Assembly (NCBI RefSeq): GCF_000730385.1
Contig: NZ_CP008849.1
Span: forward strand, 2,666,001 to 2,730,000
Length of the DNA stretch: 64,000 bases
Reading direction: 5' to 3'
Source of the DNA: Alteromonas australica
GTDB lineage: Bacteria; Pseudomonadota; Gammaproteobacteria; Enterobacterales; Alteromonadaceae
Under the pieces are notes generated by a model. It searched no databases and had not been told where the DNA came from. It worked only from the letters and a program-made list of their open reading frames with translations. This document shows, piece by piece, positions 18,258 to 28,157 of this stretch (within the stretch, counting starts at the first letter, position 1; the number at the start of each line of letters is the position of its first letter). Position numbers and translations under genes: made by a program.

Positions 18258-20435
18258 TTAGTTCATCTTTTTCTCGAGCTTACCCGCTAAATACAATACA
18301 AATGCATACTCTAACGCTTTAGATTCGTAGCGCTTAAAGCGCCCTGATGCACCACCGTGACCGGCCTCCATGTCGGTTTGAAACAACAATAAATTATCGT
18401 CAGTTTTTAGCTCTCTTAACTTAGCGACCCATTTCATGGGCTCAAAGTATTGTACCTGTGAGTCGTGCAAACCTGTGGTAACAAGCATATTAGGGTAAGC
18501 CTGAGCTTTCACTTGATCGTAGGGCGAATAAGACAGCATATAATCAAATTCGTCTTTATTAGCAGGGTTGCCCCACTCTGTGTATTCGCCGGTAGTCAGT
18601 GGAATAGATGCATCGCTCATGGTAGTCACTACATCCACAAAGGGAACATGTGCGCTTACCCCTTTGTATAGCTCGGGTGCCATATTCACGATAGCGCCCA
18701 TCAGCAGACCGCCAGCACTGCCTCCCATCGCGAAGACATTGTCTCCATCCGCATAATTCATTGCCACCAACCCTTTGCTAACATCTATAAAGTCGGTGAA
18801 CGTATTTGTCTTAGCGTGCATTTTGCCATCTTCATACCACGCTCTCCCTAGCATTTGCCCGCCACGAACATGGGCAATAGCCACAACAAACCCTCTGTCT
18901 AATAAAGACACCCAAGAGGTTGAAAACGTGGGCTCTACCGTTGAACCGTAGGAACCATAGGCATATTGATACAGCGGATTAGTGCCATCTTTAGCAAAGG
19001 TACTTTTCTTATAAACCAGTGATACGGGCACTTTTTTGCCATCACGCGCAGGTATCATTACTCGCTCGGAACGATACTGACTGGCATCAAAGTCTTCAGA
19101 CACCTTATTTTGCTTCATCACCTTTGTGTCTAACGTCACTAAGTTAATATCTAAAGTACTCGGCGGCGTCGTTAATGAGCTGTAATAAATGCGGAGGGTG
19201 TCTGTGTTTGTTTGCGTATTTCCTGTGAAGTAAACCCCAAAAATAGGGTCTTCCATCGGTATAGTTTTTACTACATTGGTGTTTAAATTGTGCGCCACTA
19301 AGCGTTGTTCGCCGTTTTCCTTTTCTTTAAGCACCAAAAAGTCGCCCACTACCTCCATGTCTTGGATAAAGACGTCGGGGTTATGAGCCACCACTTCTTC
19401 CCATTGACTTACGTCGTCAGTGGCTGAGGCCGGTGCGCGCATTACCTTAAAGTTTTGTGCGTCTTTATTCGTTAGCACGAAATAGCTGTCACCTGATTTC
19501 GCAATATCGTACTCAACCCCATGCTCTATGGGTAAAAATATCCTTGTGGGTTTCGTCGGGGCATTGGCGTCGATCAGCGTCGTCCCTGTCATATCGGTGT
19601 TGCTATGAAACACATAGATAACGTCATCATCTTTACTCTTACCTAAATAGGTATAAAAGGTGTCATCATCTTCTTCATACACTAATACATCGTCGGCTTG
19701 GGTCGTGCCAATTTTATGCCGATAGACTTGATAACCTAGCAAGGTTTGAGGGTCTTTTTTTACATAGAAAAAATGGGTGTTATCGTTTGCCCAGACAATG
19801 CCGCCTGACGTCTCGCTAATGGTGTCTGAGTAATATTCGCCGGTGTCAATATTACGCAACTTGATAGTGTATAAACGACGGCTTACGGTATCTTCTGAGT
19901 AGGCCAAAATAGCATTATTGCGACTCACAGCCACAGTACCCACTGAGAAGTAATCATGGCCTTTTGCCAATTCGTTTACATCCAGTAACGTTTCATCTTC
20001 TGCGTCTAACGTCGGCTTTCTTATAAAAATAGGGTACTCGTTGTCGCCAGAATATTGCGTGTAATACCAATACCCATTATCCAGAACCGGCACGGTAGAA
20101 TCGTCTTTAGGTACTCGAGAAACCAGTTCTTCATATAATGACTCTCGCGTATCGGCCAAAGGCGCCAGTACATTTTCTAAATACGCGTTTTCTTTCTCGA
20201 GATGCGCCAAAACTTCGCTGTTTTTTCGCTCATCGTCGCGCATCCAGTAATAGTTGTCTGTACGTGTTATTCCGTGAGCGGTTAGTGGGTGTGGAACTTT
20301 CTTGGCCTGTGGGGCGGGTGTTTCTAAATTCAATTTCATTGTATCTTCTGCTAATGACTCGGATTGTTGCTGGTTGGGCTCGCTACACCCCATGATAATC
20401 ATGCTACTTAACAAGGCGATTACTATTACTTTCAT
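18258..20435 (-). CDS. Oligopeptidase B-type S9 serine peptidase, lipoprotein form
   Basis: A 725-residue prolyl oligopeptidase-family enzyme. The C-terminal hydrolase domain has YAYGSYGSTVEPTFS, the nucleophile motif GGSAGG and a catalytic His in EAGHGGASGR, matching oligopeptidase B (cleaves after Lys/Arg in small peptides). The N-terminal beta-propeller begins HGITRTDNYYWMRDDER. Unlike cytoplasmic E. coli PtrB (about 690 residues), this one starts with MKVIVIALLSSMIIMGCSEP, a lipoprotein signal with a lipobox cysteine at residue 17. It should therefore be tethered in the periplasm or outer membrane. All catalytic residues appear present. Confidence 0.9.
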   Translation of the reverse strand: MKVIVIALLSSMIIMGCSEPNQQQSESLAEDTMKLNLETPAPQAKKVPHPLTAHGITRTDNYYWMRDDERKNSEVLAHLEKENAYLENVLAPLADTRESLYEELVSRVPKDDSTVPVLDNGYWYYTQYSGDNEYPIFIRKPTLDAEDETLLDVNELAKGHDYFSVGTVAVSRNNAILAYSEDTVSRRLYTIKLRNIDTGEYYSDTISETSGGIVWANDNTHFFYVKKDPQTLLGYQVYRHKIGTTQADDVLVYEEDDDTFYTYLGKSKDDDVIYVFHSNTDMTGTTLIDANAPTKPTRIFLPIEHGVEYDIAKSGDSYFVLTNKDAQNFKVMRAPASATDDVSQWEEVVAHNPDVFIQDMEVVGDFLVLKEKENGEQRLVAHNLNTNVVKTIPMEDPIFGVYFTGNTQTNTDTLRIYYSSLTTPPSTLDINLVTLDTKVMKQNKVSEDFDASQYRSERVMIPARDGKKVPVSLVYKKSTFAKDGTNPLYQYAYGSYGSTVEPTFSTSWVSLLDRGFVVAIAHVRGGQMLGRAWYEDGKMHAKTNTFTDFIDVSKGLVAMNYADGDNVFAMGGSAGGLLMGAIVNMAPELYKGVSAHVPFVDVVTTMSDASIPLTTGEYTEWGNPANKDEFDYMLSYSPYDQVKAQAYPNMLVTTGLHDSQVQYFEPMKWVAKLRELKTDDNLLLFQTDMEAGHGGASGRFKRYESKALEYAFVLYLAGKLEKKMN

Positions 20436-20562
20436 TCATATTTCCCTATTCTTCTGCGAAATTTAACAGCTTAAATTGAATTTCGAGTATATAGCGATGA
20501 TAGCAAGATACCAACTTTCCACTCAGTATGGATAAATCCATCATAAAATGGCAGGAACGAAA

Positions 20563-20588
20563 AAGCCCCCATCGTATGATGAGGGCTT
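20563..20588 (-). terminator. fadR terminator
   Basis: Stem AAGCCCCCATC / GATGAGGGCTT with one mismatch and a 4-base loop, followed on the minus strand by TTTTTCG. It lies 29 bases after the fadR stop. Confidence 0.75.
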
Positions 20589-20616
20589 AGACAATATGAG
20601 CACCGTGGGGAAAAAA

Positions 20617-21327
20617 TTAATCGACTAAGTCGTTTGGCATGCTGTCTCTAACTTCTTGCCAAACTTTGCCACTTTCTATTCCGTAGTTTCTCACAATCAC
20701 TGGCACGCTGTCGTACTCGCCTTTTTCAGCGGCTTCAAGCAAATTGGCATAATAGGCCTTAGCCACATTGCGAGCTTGTGGATGAGAAAAGTAGAAACCA
20801 CCGATTCTTGAGTATAGGCCTCTAAACCCATTCATCATCAAAACAAACACGTTATTGTTTGATGCTAGCGCAAGGTCGTGGGTCATTTGATAATCAAACT
20901 GTGCGAAGGCCATGCCATCTTCTTCCACTTCTTTGTAGCGGGCAATAATGGTGGCAGATTCTTCAGGGTTATGTCTAATGGCCCCGCGGATGAATACCGC
21001 ACTTAAATTTGTTCTTGCAGCAAGAAGGTTATCTACCAGTTCAGGTATGCCTTCTTGGTCAAGTCGCGCGAGTGTTTCAAGGATGTTTAATCCGCACGAC
21101 TCCCAAAAATTGTTAACTTTGGTTGGCTTACCATGCTGAATCGTTAACCAGCCATCACGGGCAAGGCGCTGTAGCACTTCACGTAATGTGGTTCTCGTTA
21201 CACCAATTAGCTCAGAAAGTTCTCGTTCTGCAGGCAAAATAGTGCCTGGAGGAAACCGTCCACTCCAAATCGATTCAACAATATATTCTTCGGCAAATCC
21301 TGCTGGACTTTGAGCCTTATAAATCAT
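20617..21327 (-). CDS. fadR: Fatty acid metabolism regulator FadR
   Basis: A 236-residue GntR-family regulator beginning [20 protein letters not shown]. The winged helix contains [20 protein letters not shown] and [21 protein letters not shown], nearly the E. coli FadR DNA-contacting region; the C-terminal half is the acyl-CoA-binding helical domain. In the known family it represses fad genes and activates fabA/fabB, releasing DNA when long-chain acyl-CoA binds. The start at 21327 is chosen over the in-frame ATG at 21462 because the first 45 residues of the longer form do not belong to FadR. It is divergent from nhaB, as in E. coli and Vibrio. A FadR-like site lies 33 bases upstream. Confidence 0.95.
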   Translation of the reverse strand: MIYKAQSPAGFAEEYIVESIWSGRFPPGTILPAERELSELIGVTRTTLREVLQRLARDGWLTIQHGKPTKVNNFWESCGLNILETLARLDQEGIPELVDNLLAARTNLSAVFIRGAIRHNPEESATIIARYKEVEEDGMAFAQFDYQMTHDLALASNNNVFVLMMNGFRGLYSRIGGFYFSHPQARNVAKAYYANLLEAAEKGEYDSVPVIVRNYGIESGKVWQEVRDSMPNDLVD

Positions 21328-21717
21328 AACTAATCGCCTGCACGTTATTGTTATTTTACAACTGATTGTACCAGATGCCGTTTTATTATCACAATGAAAT
21401 ATACCACGTCTAGCAAAGTGTACTGTTAGGTTTTCTGCTGTGCACCATTCCACTGCCCGCAAACCTGGTTAATAATCGGTCAAACCGTGAGAATACCTGA
21501 GCAACTTTCGTAAGGTGGGGTCTGTGATTTGCTTTCTCAAGGTTGTAATATCGTGTACGCTTGAATTCGGACTATAATGACAGCAGCAAAACTGTCCCAA
21601 TATCGATAACTTGGCTTCGATTTTATGGCTGTTTATGTTTGCAATAACCGATAACTCTTTTCGTACAGTGGCAAAAATGCCCTATTAGCGACTTTGTTGT
21701 AAAAGGAACAGGAACCC
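21328..21717. other. fadR-nhaB divergent intergenic region (390 bases)
   Basis: No gene was seen here. It holds the FadR-like site at 21360-21376 near fadR and the leader of nhaB, whose AAAAGGAACAGG ribosome site precedes the ATG at 21718. No other clear palindrome was found. Confidence 0.6.
21360..21376. promoter_or_regulatory. FadR-like operator upstream of fadR (autoregulation)
   Basis: AACTGATTGTACCAGAT, read on the minus strand ATCTGGTACAATCAGTT, equals the Vibrio-type FadR consensus ATCTGGTACGACCAGAT at 14 of 17 positions. It lies 33-49 bases before the fadR start codon, where it would block transcription. Confidence 0.65.
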
Positions 21718-23301
21718 ATGCAAACCTCAATGATCTCGGCGATCTATAAGAACTTTCTTGGGCACGCCCCAGATTGGTATAAAAAAACCATTATCGCCTT
21801 TCTGATTATCAATCCGGTGCTATTTAGTATTGACCCTTATATTGCAGGTTGGACACTCGTTATCGAGTTCATCTTCACCCTTGCTATGGCGTTAAAATGT
21901 TACCCATTACAGCCCGGTGGATTATTACTCATTGAAGCTATGTTTATCGGCATGACATCGCCTAGCCACATGATGCACGAGATAGAAGTCAACCTTGAAG
22001 TGCTCTTGCTGCTGGTGTTTATGGTTGCAGGCATTTACTTTATGAAAGACTTGCTCATGTTCTTGTTTACCAAGCTGGTGATTAAAGTCAAAAATAAGCT
22101 CATTCTTTCGTTGTCATTTATTTTTGCCTCAGCGTTTCTTTCTGCGTTCCTTGATGCACTCACGGTTGTTGCGGTGATAATAAGTGTTGGTCTTGGCTTT
22201 TATTCTATTTATCACAAAGTGGCGTCGGGAAAAGAATTTCACTCAGACCACGACCATACCAGTGACGATGGTGTTCACGACTTAGGCAGAAACGACCTAG
22301 AAGATTTTCGCGCTTTCCTTCGCAACCTTATGATGCATTCAGCGGTGGGTACTGCGTTAGGTGGTGTAATGACGATGGTAGGAGAACCACAAAACCTTAT
22401 TATTGCCGACAAAGCGGGCTGGGATTTTGTTGAATTCTTCATCCGTATGGCACCGGTCACTCTGCCAGTGTTTGTATTTGGGTTGCTAACGACTGTGGTG
22501 CTAGAGAAAACCGGGTGGTTCACTTACGGCGCACAACTCCCCAATTCGGTGAGAGGGATATTGAGCGAGTACAACGAACATATGGATAAAGGCCGCAGTA
22601 AACGTGAAACTGCAAAGCTTATTGTGCAAGCATTAATTGGCGTATGGCTAATCGTAGGCCTGGCTACCCACATGGCCTCAGTAGGATTAATTGGCCTTTC
22701 TGTTATTGTGTTGGCTACCTCTATGAGTGGCGTCATCGAAGAACATGCCCTTGGTAAAGCATTTGAAGAAGCACTTCCTTTTACCGCCTTACTTTGTGTC
22801 TTTTTTGGTGTGGTAGCGGTTATTATTGACCAAGGCTTATTCCAACCGGTAATCCAGTGGGTACTAAGTTACGAAGGTGAAACCCAAATGGTCATGTTCT
22901 ACTTAGCCAACGGCGTGCTTTCTATGGTAAGTGATAACGTATTTGTGGGCTCTGTGTATATCACGGAAGTGACTGCTGCATTACAAGATGGCCAAATCAC
23001 CCGTGACCAGTACGATATGCTTGCTGTAGCCATTAACACAGGCACTAACCTGCCAAGCGTTGCAACGCCTAATGGACAAGCAGCCTTCCTGTTCATGCTG
23101 ACCTCTGCCATCGCGCCTTTACTAAGGCTGTCTTATGGCCGCATGGTAATGATGGCACTTCCTTACACCATTGTGCTTACCATTGTGGGCTTGGTTGCCA
23201 CCTACGTTGGACTGGCTGACATGACCCAATGGTTATACGATATGCATCTGATTGAACACCACACAGTGACTGATGCTGTGGGTGGCGCTGTTGCGCACTA
23301 A
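21718..23301 (+). CDS. nhaB: Na+/H+ antiporter NhaB
   Basis: A 527-residue inner-membrane antiporter that expels Na+ in exchange for H+. It starts [20 protein letters not shown], typical of NhaB, and has about 10-12 hydrophobic helices. Conserved NhaB stretches include [20 protein letters not shown] (about 139-158) with the conserved Asp in the membrane, and [19 protein letters not shown] (about 209-227). Between helices 5 and 6 a soluble loop rich in His and Asp ([16 protein letters not shown]) is longer than a simple connection. The gene order fadR / nhaB-dsbB is conserved in Vibrio. Useful in a marine, Na+-rich habitat. dsbB follows 17 bases downstream. Confidence 0.94.
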   Translation: MQTSMISAIYKNFLGHAPDWYKKTIIAFLIINPVLFSIDPYIAGWTLVIEFIFTLAMALKCYPLQPGGLLLIEAMFIGMTSPSHMMHEIEVNLEVLLLLVFMVAGIYFMKDLLMFLFTKLVIKVKNKLILSLSFIFASAFLSAFLDALTVVAVIISVGLGFYSIYHKVASGKEFHSDHDHTSDDGVHDLGRNDLEDFRAFLRNLMMHSAVGTALGGVMTMVGEPQNLIIADKAGWDFVEFFIRMAPVTLPVFVFGLLTTVVLEKTGWFTYGAQLPNSVRGILSEYNEHMDKGRSKRETAKLIVQALIGVWLIVGLATHMASVGLIGLSVIVLATSMSGVIEEHALGKAFEEALPFTALLCVFFGVVAVIIDQGLFQPVIQWVLSYEGETQMVMFYLANGVLSMVSDNVFVGSVYITEVTAALQDGQITRDQYDMLAVAINTGTNLPSVATPNGQAAFLFMLTSAIAPLLRLSYGRMVMMALPYTIVLTIVGLVATYVGLADMTQWLYDMHLIEHHTVTDAVGGAVAH

Positions 23302-23318
23302 AAAGGCATAAATAGGGA

Positions 23319-23837
23319 ATGATGAGTAAATTAAGTCAATGGGCTGAGCACAAATCGTCGTGGTTTGTGCTTTTCGCCACCTCACTGGGGCTGCAGATAG
23401 CTGCGCTGTATTTTCAATATGGAATGGGTCTTCAACCTTGCATAATGTGCATCTATCAACGCACAGCCATGTACGGCATCGTTATTTCTGCCCTAGTGGT
23501 ATTAATTAAAAATAATGGCTTTACACGGATGTTAGGGTTTGCCGGTTGGGCTGTCTCATCGGCATGGGGCTTTTTAATTGCAAAAGAACATCTCACGATT
23601 CTTAATGCATCCAACCCCTTCTTTGCGAGCTGCGAAATTGTACCCAACTTCCCATCGTGGCTACCTTTGCATGAATGGATACCTGCTATCTTTGCAGCTA
23701 AGGGCGATTGTTTAGAAGACAGTTGGCAGTTTATGTCCATGGGGATGGCAGAATGGATGCAAATTCTCTTTGCCGCCTATTTTATCGTGTTTGCCATTGT
23801 ATTTAGTTGTCGATTACTGGATAAGAAACCCTTTTGA
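23319..23837 (+). CDS. dsbB: Disulfide bond formation protein B
   Basis: A 172-residue membrane protein with four transmembrane helices that reoxidises DsbA and passes electrons to quinone. The first periplasmic loop has CIMC (the quinone-linked pair) and the second has Cys in FASCEIVPNF and AAKGDC, the pair that reacts with DsbA. All four key cysteines are present. Two ATGs stand side by side at 23319 and 23322; the AGGGA ribosome site is closer than usual, which favours the second. It follows nhaB and overlaps the next gene's start. Confidence 0.93.
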   Translation: MMSKLSQWAEHKSSWFVLFATSLGLQIAALYFQYGMGLQPCIMCIYQRTAMYGIVISALVVLIKNNGFTRMLGFAGWAVSSAWGFLIAKEHLTILNASNPFFASCEIVPNFPSWLPLHEWIPAIFAAKGDCLEDSWQFMSMGMAEWMQILFAAYFIVFAIVFSCRLLDKKPF

Positions 23838-24382
23838 TAGACTTATCGATTCTTCCTTCAAGGTTACCCCCTATTCACACGGAACAAGGCCCGGTAACCA
23901 TTGAACGCATTCATGCGAAGCATATTCACCCATTGTGCGAAGCGTCTCAGCAAGCCATCCACCATGTTAAACCCTGGCTTGGCAGTACTTTGTGTCCCGT
24001 AACGCCGGCACTGGCTAAACAATGTGTAAACGACATGGAAGCGGCGAGAGAAGCTGGCTATGGGCTCACCTATTTGCTTATGCACGACGAAAAATGCCTT
24101 GGCATGGGTATTATTAATTACATTCACCATACCCATCTCACGGCTAATTTGGGGTATTGGCTAACCCCACAAGCCTGCGGAAAAGGCTTGGCCACTGCTA
24201 TTTGCGAATCGCTAAAGAAATTAGCGTTCACCCAAATGAATCTGTACCGTCTGGAATGCCTTATTGAACAAAATAATAAGGCCAGTTTGCGTGTGGCAGA
24301 GCGCATTGGTGCATCAAAAGAAGGGGTATGCAGAAAACGGATATTCGGTCGCGACGCCCTGCTCTACAGCATTACTGTTTAA
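23834..24382 (+). CDS. GNAT family N-acetyltransferase (RimJ/RimL type)
   Basis: A 182-residue acetyltransferase. The acetyl-CoA-binding motif A is read in the segment GYWLTPQACGKGLATAICES (Q/R-x-x-G-x-G/A pattern) and LYRLECLIEQNNKASLRVAERIG is the RimJ/RimL-type continuation. The N-terminus begins at a TTG that overlaps the dsbB stop, so it is probably translated by coupling. Such proteins acetylate ribosomal protein N-termini or small molecules; the substrate here is unknown. It ends the nhaB-dsbB operon and is convergent with ycgN. Confidence 0.85.
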   Translation: MIDLSILPSRLPPIHTEQGPVTIERIHAKHIHPLCEASQQAIHHVKPWLGSTLCPVTPALAKQCVNDMEAAREAGYGLTYLLMHDEKCLGMGIINYIHHTHLTANLGYWLTPQACGKGLATAICESLKKLAFTQMNLYRLECLIEQNNKASLRVAERIGASKEGVCRKRIFGRDALLYSITV

Positions 24383-24437
24383 AGGCTAAAAGCAAGGCTC
24401 TGCAATAGTGTGCGTGTATTTACGCAGAGGTGGCAAA

Positions 24438-24932
24438 TTAATCCAGGTCCTCTAGCGGCCACAAGGCAATATAGTTTTCAAACGCATCTAAATCCACGTC
24501 GGTTTCGAATACGGTTTTGTTTCTCACTGACATGCCTTGCTTATGCATGGCGTGTTTCTTCCCCTTGTTTAACAAAGGGTGCCAAGACGGTAACCCTCGC
24601 CCTTCGTACAAACGCCGATAGCTACAACTGGTTGGCATAAAAAAGATATCTTTTAAATTTGCTTTGGTTAACTGCACGCACTCTGGCACTAAATGAGTTC
24701 GTTTGGCGTATTGGGTACACTCACACGACTTCGTATTAAGTAACGAACATACAATATTGGTGTAATGAATTTGCTCGTTTGCATTGATGTAATCAGTGGT
24801 TTCGGCTTCATCTTTAGCATCATCATCAATAAACTTATGCAGACAACACTTTGCACAGCCGTCACATAGAGATTCCCACTCTGACTGCGTCATCTCTTCT
24901 AATGATTTAGTTTCCCAATATGGTGCCGTCAT
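24438..24932 (-). CDS. ycgN: YcgN family cysteine-cluster protein (UPF0260)
   Basis: A 164-residue cytoplasmic protein with the N-terminal CDGCAKCCLHKF cluster and further cysteines at CSLLNTKSCECTQY and CSYRR, a set of eight or more conserved Cys that likely bind metal or an iron-sulfur centre. This matches UPF0260/YcgN of E. coli in length and layout. Function is not known. Its ATG shares one base with the ycgM stop, so it is the last gene of ycgL-mltB-like-ycgM-ycgN, the same neighbours as in E. coli apart from the inserted transglycosylase. Confidence 0.9.
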   Translation of the reverse strand: MTAPYWETKSLEEMTQSEWESLCDGCAKCCLHKFIDDDAKDEAETTDYINANEQIHYTNIVCSLLNTKSCECTQYAKRTHLVPECVQLTKANLKDIFFMPTSCSYRRLYEGRGLPSWHPLLNKGKKHAMHKQGMSVRNKTVFETDVDLDAFENYIALWPLEDLD

Positions 24933-25594
24933 TAGCCCACCACCTGCGTGTTAATCTCAATGATCTTCTCTAGTGACGCCCTGACTTTATCGCCGGGCAC
25001 AAGAGGGCCAACGCCTTTAGGCGTGCCTGTTAATATGACATCACCGGCATCTAAACTAAAAAACGCTGACATATGTGCAATAAGCGGAATAATTTTATGG
25101 AGCATCAGGGCACTATGGCCACGTTGCCTTAACTCACCGTTTATATGTAGGGAAAAGTGAATATCTTGTAGCGCTGGAAATTCGCTGGCAGGCACAAAAC
25201 CTGACACTGGGCAGCTATTGTCGAAAGACTTCGCTCGCTCCCAAGGTTGCCCTTGGTTTTTTAGTGTTTTTTGTACCTCTCTCAATGTGAGATCTAGCCC
25301 TAATCCCACGCCCCAAATGGCAGCTCTAGCATCACTTTCGCTGGCCTTAGTGAGTGGTTTATCAAGCAAAATAGCAATTTCAAGTTCGTTGTGGCATTCA
25401 CCTTGATCGGTAGGAACAACTAAAGGTGCATGCATGCTACATAGGGCCGCTTTCGGTTTCAAAAACAGCAATGGGGAGGTAGGGACTGCTGAATTCATTT
25501 CATCAATATGATCGAGATAGTTTCTACCAATGCACACCACTTTCCCTACAGGCATAGGTAATACATTGCCTAAATAATCTGAATGTTGGTACAC
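24932..25594 (-). CDS. ycgM: Fumarylacetoacetate hydrolase family protein YcgM
   Basis: A 220-residue member of the FAH family, expected to act on acylpyruvate-type 2-oxo acids with Mg2+ or Mn2+. The opening VGKVVCIGRNYLDHIDEMN and the metal-ligand motif HNELEIAILL (two Glu) are typical, as is the later GDVILTGTPKGVGPL. The length equals that of E. coli YcgM. Its start lies one base beyond the lytic transglycosylase stop and its end overlaps ycgN, so the four genes form a tight operon. Confidence 0.9.
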   Translation of the reverse strand: MYQHSDYLGNVLPMPVGKVVCIGRNYLDHIDEMNSAVPTSPLLFLKPKAALCSMHAPLVVPTDQGECHNELEIAILLDKPLTKASESDARAAIWGVGLGLDLTLREVQKTLKNQGQPWERAKSFDNSCPVSGFVPASEFPALQDIHFSLHINGELRQRGHSALMLHKIIPLIAHMSAFFSLDAGDVILTGTPKGVGPLVPGDKVRASLEKIIEINTQVVG

Positions 25595-25595
25595 C

Positions 25596-26585
25596 CTAAT
25601 AGCCCCTTTTTATACGTTCTGATAAATACCCCACGGCCACGCCGAAATAACTTGAGCGATTCCATTTCATGAGGGTATGAAAATTATTGTAGACCAAATA
25701 AATGCGCCCTTCTTCACCGTCGGGCATTATAAGAGACGCATTAATTTCGACGGTGGGAAGTGCTCGACCATCGAAACGCCTCACCCCCATGTCTTGCCAT
25801 GCGTGCAATGGGTGCATTTTGGATTTACTTAAGCCAAACTGGCTAATGGGTTTCGTGAGTTTCACTTGCCGCCCCCATGTCCCCGCGTCATCCCAGCCTT
25901 CTTTAGCCAAGTAATTGGCAATAGAAGCGAACACATCGGCGGGCGTGTGCCAAATATCTTTTTTCCCATCGCCATCATAGTCTACGGCATAGTTTAGGAA
26001 AGACATGGGCATAAATTGGCTTTGCCCCATAGCCCCTGCCCACGAGCCTTTTAGAGCATCACGGCTGACGTGACCCTCCTGCAAAATCTTGAGCGCTGCA
26101 AATAGGTTATCTTTGAATAACTTCTCTCTACGCCCTTCATAAGCCAAGGAAGCTAATGCAGAAAGCACATCAAAATTGCCCTGAATTTTACCAAAATTTG
26201 ACTCGTTACCCCAAAGCGCAACAATGAATCTAGGTTGCACTCCATATTGTTTACCAATTTTTTCGAGTAACACCTTATGGGTTTGATAGGCTTCTAACGC
26301 CTGCTTCACCTTCCAATCAGGCACACGGGTCGCTAAATAATCATCAAGGGTAATCTTTTTTTCTGGCTGGTTTTTGTCTGACTTGATCACCGTGGGGCGA
26401 AATTTGATGTTAGCGAAAGTAGTATTAATCCACGGCTGCGTAAAACCATGGCTAAGCGCTTCACTTTTTAGTTTCTGTACATAGGATTCAAACCCAGCTT
26501 GCGTTTTTTCCTCAGCCTGTATACTCGCGCTAACAAGGGCTAACCATAAAAGGCTAGCTAACTTTATACCAACTCCCCTCATCAT
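25596..26585 (-). CDS. Lytic murein transglycosylase (MltB family)
   Basis: A 329-residue peptidoglycan-cleaving enzyme. A Sec signal peptide ([24 protein letters not shown]) leads it to the periplasm; no lipobox is visible, unlike MltB. The SLT fold has the catalytic Glu in [14 protein letters not shown] (near 130-143), then [20 protein letters not shown] and the metal or Ca-loop-like [16 protein letters not shown]. Its ATG overlaps the ycgL stop (ATGA). It sits between ycgL and ycgM, where E. coli has no gene. Confidence 0.9.
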   Translation of the reverse strand: MMRGVGIKLASLLWLALVSASIQAEEKTQAGFESYVQKLKSEALSHGFTQPWINTTFANIKFRPTVIKSDKNQPEKKITLDDYLATRVPDWKVKQALEAYQTHKVLLEKIGKQYGVQPRFIVALWGNESNFGKIQGNFDVLSALASLAYEGRREKLFKDNLFAALKILQEGHVSRDALKGSWAGAMGQSQFMPMSFLNYAVDYDGDGKKDIWHTPADVFASIANYLAKEGWDDAGTWGRQVKLTKPISQFGLSKSKMHPLHAWQDMGVRRFDGRALPTVEINASLIMPDGEEGRIYLVYNNFHTLMKWNRSSYFGVAVGYLSERIKRGY

Positions 26586-26875
26586 TTCTTATCCGAAATC
26601 TCAGAGAGTCCCAGCGACTTTCGGTGTGCCACCAACAAGTCTTCTTCTTTTGGAGGCATTTGCAAATAGTAGCCTTCGTCAGTTAATGCGGTAACTAACT
26701 TTTGCTTATCTACATTGGCGAGTTTGTCGTGTTTATCTAACGCCAATATGGTCACTAATTCCCCAGAACCGAACATATTCATGAGCTCTTCGGGTACATC
26801 ATCAAAGTGGCCTTTTTTGGGAACGTATAAATACATTCCCTGTTTCTTACGGGTTTTATAAATTGCACACAGCAT
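26582..26875 (-). CDS. ycgL: YcgL domain protein (UPF0745)
   Basis: A 97-residue cytoplasmic protein with the family features: [20 protein letters not shown] at the start and [18 protein letters not shown] near the end. Function unknown. The stop overlaps the next gene's ATG by four bases. It follows rnd by 70 bases on the same strand. In other gammaproteobacteria it neighbours minCDE, which are not in this window. Confidence 0.9.
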   Translation of the reverse strand: MLCAIYKTRKKQGMYLYVPKKGHFDDVPEELMNMFGSGELVTILALDKHDKLANVDKQKLVTALTDEGYYLQMPPKEEDLLVAHRKSLGLSEISDKK

Positions 26876-26945
26876 TGTTTATCTCTTTTCAATAGGCAAA
26901 TCGTGCGTTGGTTTTTTGAAAGGCAACGAAAACCAACGCAAAACA

Positions 26946-28106
26946 TTATGGGTTAACGGGAGGTTGACCAAGCAGCGCTTCAACGTGAGGCTGGAACAAA
27001 GGTTGTCGCCAACCACTTAATACTTCAGGTTTAAGGCCCAATACACGGGTGTCATCGGTGGAAAACCAGTACCATTTTAGCAATTGATTTAGCTGTTTTT
27101 TAGACGCAATGACTTCGGTGGTAACCTCATTATCCTTAGCGATACGCTCACTTGTGTCTTTTAACGACGCTAACATTTTCTTGTAATGAGGTACATCTAT
27201 TAGGCGCTTAACCACAGGAAGCTTTAAAGAATCAGGCGTTGCCTTGTAACGCTCTCTGGCTTCCTCAACCAAGGCGATAATTGTTTCACCATACCGCCTT
27301 ACACTTTGAGGGCTTAAGCCATGCATGCGTGATAGGCCCGCTTTACTGGTTGGCATTAACTGCGCGGCTTCAAAAAGGTGCAGTTCTTTAAACACAAAAT
27401 TTAACGCCATGTCTTTTTCTCGTGCGCGAGCAAGTCGCCACGCCGCGAGAGATTGCAAGACAGTGAGCTGTTCGCTGTTTAAACGCCAGTTATTCTTAAT
27501 TTGGAGATAAGCAAAATCTTCTGGCATTTGGCTACGCTTTTTCTGCCCCAGTAATTCAACTTCCTGATATACCCAATGTAACTTACCTGCCTGATTTATT
27601 TTTTCAACGAGTTGTTGATAGCAAGGCAAAAGGTAAAGAACATCGTTAGCAGCGTAACTCAATTGCGCTTCTCGCAGAGGCCTTGCTAACCAGTCTGTGC
27701 GCGACTCACCTTTGTCTAAACTGACTTCACACAGCAATTCAACCAGTTTGGCATAGCCAAGCGTGGCACCTAAGCCAAGTACACTAGCAGCGAACTGTGT
27801 ATCAAAAACAGGGGTTGGTATGGTATCAAACGCTGATAAGAAGGTTTCTAAATCTTCAGAACAAGAATGCAGTACTTTCACCACATTTTCGTTTTCCATT
27901 AGTGCCACAAAAGGAGAAAGATCTTCAATTTCTATGGGATCGATAAGCACCAGTTGTTCGCCATCAAACAACTGAATAAGGCCTAAGTGCGGTGACAAGG
28001 TGCGCGTACGAACAAACTCGGTATCAAGGGCAACAGCAGGTTGAGTTTGCGCTATTGCACAAACGTTTTCTAGTTGCTCAAAGGTAGTAATTAGTTGATA
28101 TTGCAT
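26946..28106 (-). CDS. rnd: Ribonuclease D
   Basis: A 386-residue 3'-5' exoribonuclease that trims tRNA and other stable RNA. The DEDD exonuclease domain (1-200) has VALDTEFVRTRTLSPHLGLI (Exo I), a middle acidic residue in HSCSEDLETF (Exo II), and QLSYAANDVLYLLPCYQQL (Exo III with the Tyr). An HRDC domain follows (210-290). The length matches E. coli. The start codon sits 6 bases beyond the fadD terminator hairpin, with no clear ribosome site between them. Confidence 0.95.
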   Translation of the reverse strand: MQYQLITTFEQLENVCAIAQTQPAVALDTEFVRTRTLSPHLGLIQLFDGEQLVLIDPIEIEDLSPFVALMENENVVKVLHSCSEDLETFLSAFDTIPTPVFDTQFAASVLGLGATLGYAKLVELLCEVSLDKGESRTDWLARPLREAQLSYAANDVLYLLPCYQQLVEKINQAGKLHWVYQEVELLGQKKRSQMPEDFAYLQIKNNWRLNSEQLTVLQSLAAWRLARAREKDMALNFVFKELHLFEAAQLMPTSKAGLSRMHGLSPQSVRRYGETIIALVEEARERYKATPDSLKLPVVKRLIDVPHYKKMLASLKDTSERIAKDNEVTTEVIASKKQLNQLLKWYWFSTDDTRVLGLKPEVLSGWRQPLFQPHVEALLGQPPVNP

Positions 28107-28112
28107 AATAAA

Positions 28113-28132
28113 AAGCCGACTTACGTCGGCTT
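28113..28132 (-). terminator. fadD terminator, adjoining the rnd start
   Basis: Perfect 8-bp stem AAGCCGAC / GTCGGCTT with a 4-base loop; on the minus strand it ends in TTTTTATT. It lies 25 bases beyond the fadD stop and only 6 bases before the ATG of rnd. Confidence 0.8.
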
Positions 28133-28157
28133 CATAATATATCAGCGTAAATAAACA

